Of a stretch of 64,000 nt of DNA, positions 61,820 to 64,000 are shown piece by piece. The notes beneath the pieces were generated by a model. It saw only the letters and a list, made by a program, of their open reading frames with translations. It did no database searches and was not told the DNA's origin. How positions within the stretch are numbered: the first letter of the stretch is position 1; the number at the start of each line of letters is the position of its first letter. Origin of the DNA: JASHSH01 sp036490215 (GTDB lineage: Bacteria; Pseudomonadota; Alphaproteobacteria; Rhodospirillales; Magnetospirillaceae). The position numbers and the translations under genes are program-made. The stretch lies in assembly GCA_036490215.1 (NCBI GenBank), contig DASXEH010000056.1:157227-221226 (forward strand), written 5' to 3'.

Positions 61820-63573
61820 TGCGCCGCCGAATCCTTGCTGTCGACCTTGATCGGCGTTGGCGGCGTGAAGCCTTCGTGCAGCTTCTTGTTGAGCTCCGCC
61901 TTGAGCTGATCATCAGGCTTGAACACCAGCGCCCGATTCCATTGGAACCGCGCCTCGTCGACGCGTCCCACCGCCGCCAACGCGTCACCGAGATGGGAAT
62001 TGATGGTGGCGTCATCCGGCGCCAGTTCGACGGCCCGTTCGAGCTGCGTCACCGCCTTGTCGTACTTGCCGGTGCGGAAATAGACCCAGCCAAGACTGTC
62101 GACGATGAAACCGTCGGTCGGCCGCTTGGACAGGGCCTTCTCGATCATATGGCTGGCTTGATCGACATTGGTGCCCTTCTCGACCCAGGAGTAGCCGAGA
62201 TAATTGAGCACGTCGGGCTGGTCAGGCTCGAGCTGCAGCGCCTGATTGAAGTCGGCCTCGGCACGCGGCCACTGATTGGCCGAAGATTCGGCGACGCCAC
62301 GCGCATAGAGAACTGCCCAGTCTTCGCGGCGCGGCGTGCCGATCACGGCCAAGGCGCGATCATAGGCGGCTATCGAGTCGGTCCAGCGTTCATGGCGACG
62401 CAGAAGATCGCCCTCGGTGATCAGCGCCTCGGGGCGATCCGGCCGCGCGGCCGATGCCTGTTCCAGCGTATGAATGGCATCGTCCAGCCGATCGAGCGCG
62501 TTGTAGTCGCCGGCAATACGCAGCTGCGCGACCCAATGCGCCGGATTCTTCGAGTCGATATCGTTGTAGACCTCGATAGCCGCGTTGAGGCGACCGAGAT
62601 CGTGCAGCGTGTCGCCGGTCATCACCTGCGCCAACGCAAAATGCGGTTCGAGATCGAGGGTGAGGCGCAAGAAAATCAGCGCCAGATCCTCAGCGCCGGT
62701 TTGCCGCAAGGTGCTGGCCAGTGCGAAAAACGCCTCGGCCAAGCCCGCGCGCGGCGAGTCGATCGGCCGCGCCGTCGCGTTGAAATCAACCAACAGCAGA
62801 TCTGGATGATCCTGGCGGAAGTGATCAACGATCTCCTTAGCCGCATCGGGCGCGCCGGTGCGGCGGAAGAACGCCGATGCGGCTTCCACAGTCCGCAACG
62901 CATCGCCGCCATCGGCGGCCAACGCAGCGCGGTAATGCCGCTCAGCTTCGGGATTGCGGCCAGCCAAGTCGCAGATCAACGCGGCGTGAAATTCATACAA
63001 CGCGGTCTGATGCCCATCGGCATTCAGCGTCTCAAGGGCGGCGAGCGCTTTGTCGGTATGCCCCTGTCCCATTTCGGACCAGGCCACGACCAGCGGGATC
63101 AGAAGCATGTTCAAGCCACGCTTGGGCAAAGACTGAACACGCTCCTCAGCCATCGGCCATTTTCCGCGTTTGGCCTGCTGCTCGACGACCAGTACGGCCG
63201 CGGTCGAAGCGTCGGAGTCGAAACGCAGCAACCGCTCGGCGATGTCGGTCGCTTCGTCGAGCTGACCATTCGCGGCCAGAGCCAGATGGGCGCGCTGGAG
63301 CACCTCGATCTGATCGGGATCTTCGGAAGCCGCCGCACGCAGGAATGCAGCAGCGGCGGGCAGGTCATGCGCATCGAGCGCGAAACGGCCGGCCATGTAA
63401 TTGCCGGCGGCAGTATCGGCAGTGTGGAATCCGCCTCCTGCCATCGACGGCTGAGTCGACGCGGACGAGCCGGGTTCAATCGCACATGACGCCAAGGCGA
63501 TCACCGCACCAATGGCCCAAACCGAAGTCAGTACCCGCTTCTGCATCATTACAATCCGAGGCCGATCGTTCAT
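61816..63573 (-). CDS. TPR-repeat lipoprotein
   Basis: A 585-residue protein with a lipoprotein-type signal (hydrophobic WAIGAVIALASC, lipobox LASC, Cys30) and, from residue 55, about a dozen tetratricopeptide repeats. The clearest are near the C-terminus: AEADFNQALQLEPDQPDVLNYLGYS, QASHMIEKALSKRPTDGFIVDSLGW and AVTQLERAVELAPDDATINSHLGDA. It probably acts as an outer-membrane or periplasmic scaffold. The start at 63573 is directly after the ETF-QO stop (TGAATG); two later in-frame ATGs exist. The function of this member is unknown, though the gene order with ispE is conserved. Confidence 0.9.
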   Translation of the reverse strand: MNDRPRIVMMQKRVLTSVWAIGAVIALASCAIEPGSSASTQPSMAGGGFHTADTAAGNYMAGRFALDAHDLPAAAAFLRAAASEDPDQIEVLQRAHLALAANGQLDEATDIAERLLRFDSDASTAAVLVVEQQAKRGKWPMAEERVQSLPKRGLNMLLIPLVVAWSEMGQGHTDKALAALETLNADGHQTALYEFHAALICDLAGRNPEAERHYRAALAADGGDALRTVEAASAFFRRTGAPDAAKEIVDHFRQDHPDLLLVDFNATARPIDSPRAGLAEAFFALASTLRQTGAEDLALIFLRLTLDLEPHFALAQVMTGDTLHDLGRLNAAIEVYNDIDSKNPAHWVAQLRIAGDYNALDRLDDAIHTLEQASAARPDRPEALITEGDLLRRHERWTDSIAAYDRALAVIGTPRREDWAVLYARGVAESSANQWPRAEADFNQALQLEPDQPDVLNYLGYSWVEKGTNVDQASHMIEKALSKRPTDGFIVDSLGWVYFRTGKYDKAVTQLERAVELAPDDATINSHLGDALAAVGRVDEARFQWNRALVFKPDDQLKAELNKKLHEGFTPPTPIKVDSKDSAAQ

Positions 63574-64000
63574 TCACATATCTGGATAGTTGGGGCCGCC
63601 GCCGCCTTCGGGCACGACCCAATCGATATTCTGGGTCGGATCCTTGATGTCACAGGTTTTGCAGTGGACACAGTTCTGGGCATTGATCTGAAGCCGCGGC
63701 GTGCTGGCGGCGTCACGGACAATCTCATACACGCCGGCGGGACAGTAGCGCTGCTCGGGCGCATCGTACAGGGCAAGGTTGGTATCAATTGCCACGGCCG
63801 GGTTGCGCAACCGGAGATGCGCCGGCTGATTTTCCTCGTGATTGGTGCCGGACAGGAACACCGAAGACAAGCGATCGAAGGTCACCTTGCCGTCAGGTTT
63901 CGGATAGGCGATTGGCTTGCTGTCGGCCGCCTTGCTCAGGCTTTCGTTGTCGGGCCGGTGGCGTAGCGTCCAGGGTGCATGGCCGCGCAGGACGTAGCTA
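63574..64000 (-). CDS. electron-transfer flavoprotein:ubiquinone oxidoreductase, C-terminal part (runs off the edge)
   Basis: The last 142 codons or so of ETF-QO; the frame is open to the window end. The enzyme passes electrons from ETF (beta-oxidation and other flavin dehydrogenases) to ubiquinone at the inner membrane. Diagnostic parts are SVFLSGTNHEENQPAHLRL and the C-terminal ferredoxin-like [4Fe-4S] set: Cys in RYCPAGVYEI and the cluster motif NCVHCKTCDIKDPTQNI, followed by GGGGPNYPDM. Upstream of this part (in the gene's sense) the segment RHRPDNESLSKAADSKPIAY continues the family sequence. The stop is directly before the TPR gene start. Confidence 0.95.
   Translation of the reverse strand, partial: SYVLRGHAPWTLRHRPDNESLSKAADSKPIAYPKPDGKVTFDRLSSVFLSGTNHEENQPAHLRLRNPAVAIDTNLALYDAPEQRYCPAGVYEIVRDAASTPRLQINAQNCVHCKTCDIKDPTQNIDWVVPEGGGGPNYPDM

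Noticed and set aside
61876..63489. Long plus-strand open frame opposite the TPR lipoprotein gene
   Set aside because: It is a shadow frame. The minus strand has regular TPR repeats and a lipoprotein signal.

Overview
The window is chromosomal DNA of high GC content, about 60 to 65% by eye. It is densely packed with metabolic genes in short co-directional operons. The housekeeping content points to an alphaproteobacterium, probably of the Rhodospirillales or a related group: uvrC-pgsA-moaD-moaE, an electron-transfer-flavoprotein:ubiquinone oxidoreductase (ETF-QO) followed by a TPR lipoprotein and ispE, a FrcBCA-type sugar transporter, and many Weimberg-type sugar-acid enzymes. I see no insertion sequence, prophage, CRISPR array or rRNA. 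One tRNA gene, tRNA-Gln(TTG), is present.

Layout. Positions 1-2.9 kb hold a MocR/PdxR-type regulator with a palindrome touching its start codon, an aldo/keto reductase and a RidA protein. Positions 2.9-12.2 kb are housekeeping: an unknown helical protein, moaE, moaD, pgsA, uvrC, an SDR, an elongation-factor-G-like GTPase with non-canonical motifs, a DUF6817-like protein, and a TPR/2-oxoglutarate oxygenase fusion. Positions 12.4-16.5 kb hold a hydroxyacid dehydrogenase, a DapA-family lyase and an amidase in one operon, then a VOC protein and a 62-residue orphan.

Positions 16.5-45.8 kb form a very large carbohydrate and sugar-acid locus. Its first part encodes a sugar isomerase/epimerase, a Gfo/Idh/MocA dehydrogenase and a PEP-mutase-like lyase, divergent from an araB-type kinase. 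A seven-gene minus-strand operon follows (pentonate dehydratase, SMP-30 lactonase, AraD1, semialdehyde dehydrogenase, two paralogous FadR-type regulators, galM), divergent from a sugar dehydrogenase. Together these make a nearly complete oxidative pentose route to 2-oxoglutarate. A second module holds an altronate-dehydratase-family enzyme, a 2-keto-3-deoxy-sugar-acid dehydrogenase, an FAH-family hydrolase, a second lactonase and a XylX-type dehydratase. It is followed by a cupin, an FGGY kinase, a LacI regulator, a three-part ABC sugar importer, a HAD phosphatase and a PfkB kinase. This second module probably ends in pyruvate plus lactate or glycolate.

Positions 45.8-55.5 kb hold a class II aldolase, bioY, an amidohydrolase/decarboxylase with an aldehyde dehydrogenase, a His-rich PadR regulator resembling E. 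coli YqjI, and a lutABC L-lactate oxidation operon led by two oxidoreductases. LutABC would consume any L-lactate released by the second sugar-acid module. Positions 55.5-64 kb hold an RlmM-like methyltransferase, an MFS exporter/ArsR pair sharing a clear palindromic operator, a DUF2252 protein, a PleD-like diguanylate cyclase, tRNA-Gln, ispE, a TPR lipoprotein, and the 3' end of the ETF-QO gene running off the right edge.

The points I would check first are: the double sugar-acid module; a MoaD whose C-terminus extends past the essential Gly-Gly; the EF-G-like GTPase lacking the catalytic His; a 21-codon ORF joined by ATGA overlaps to both the ABC permease and the ATPase; and several unassigned palindromic operators. 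Functions come from motif and family recognition by eye. No alignment or database search was run.
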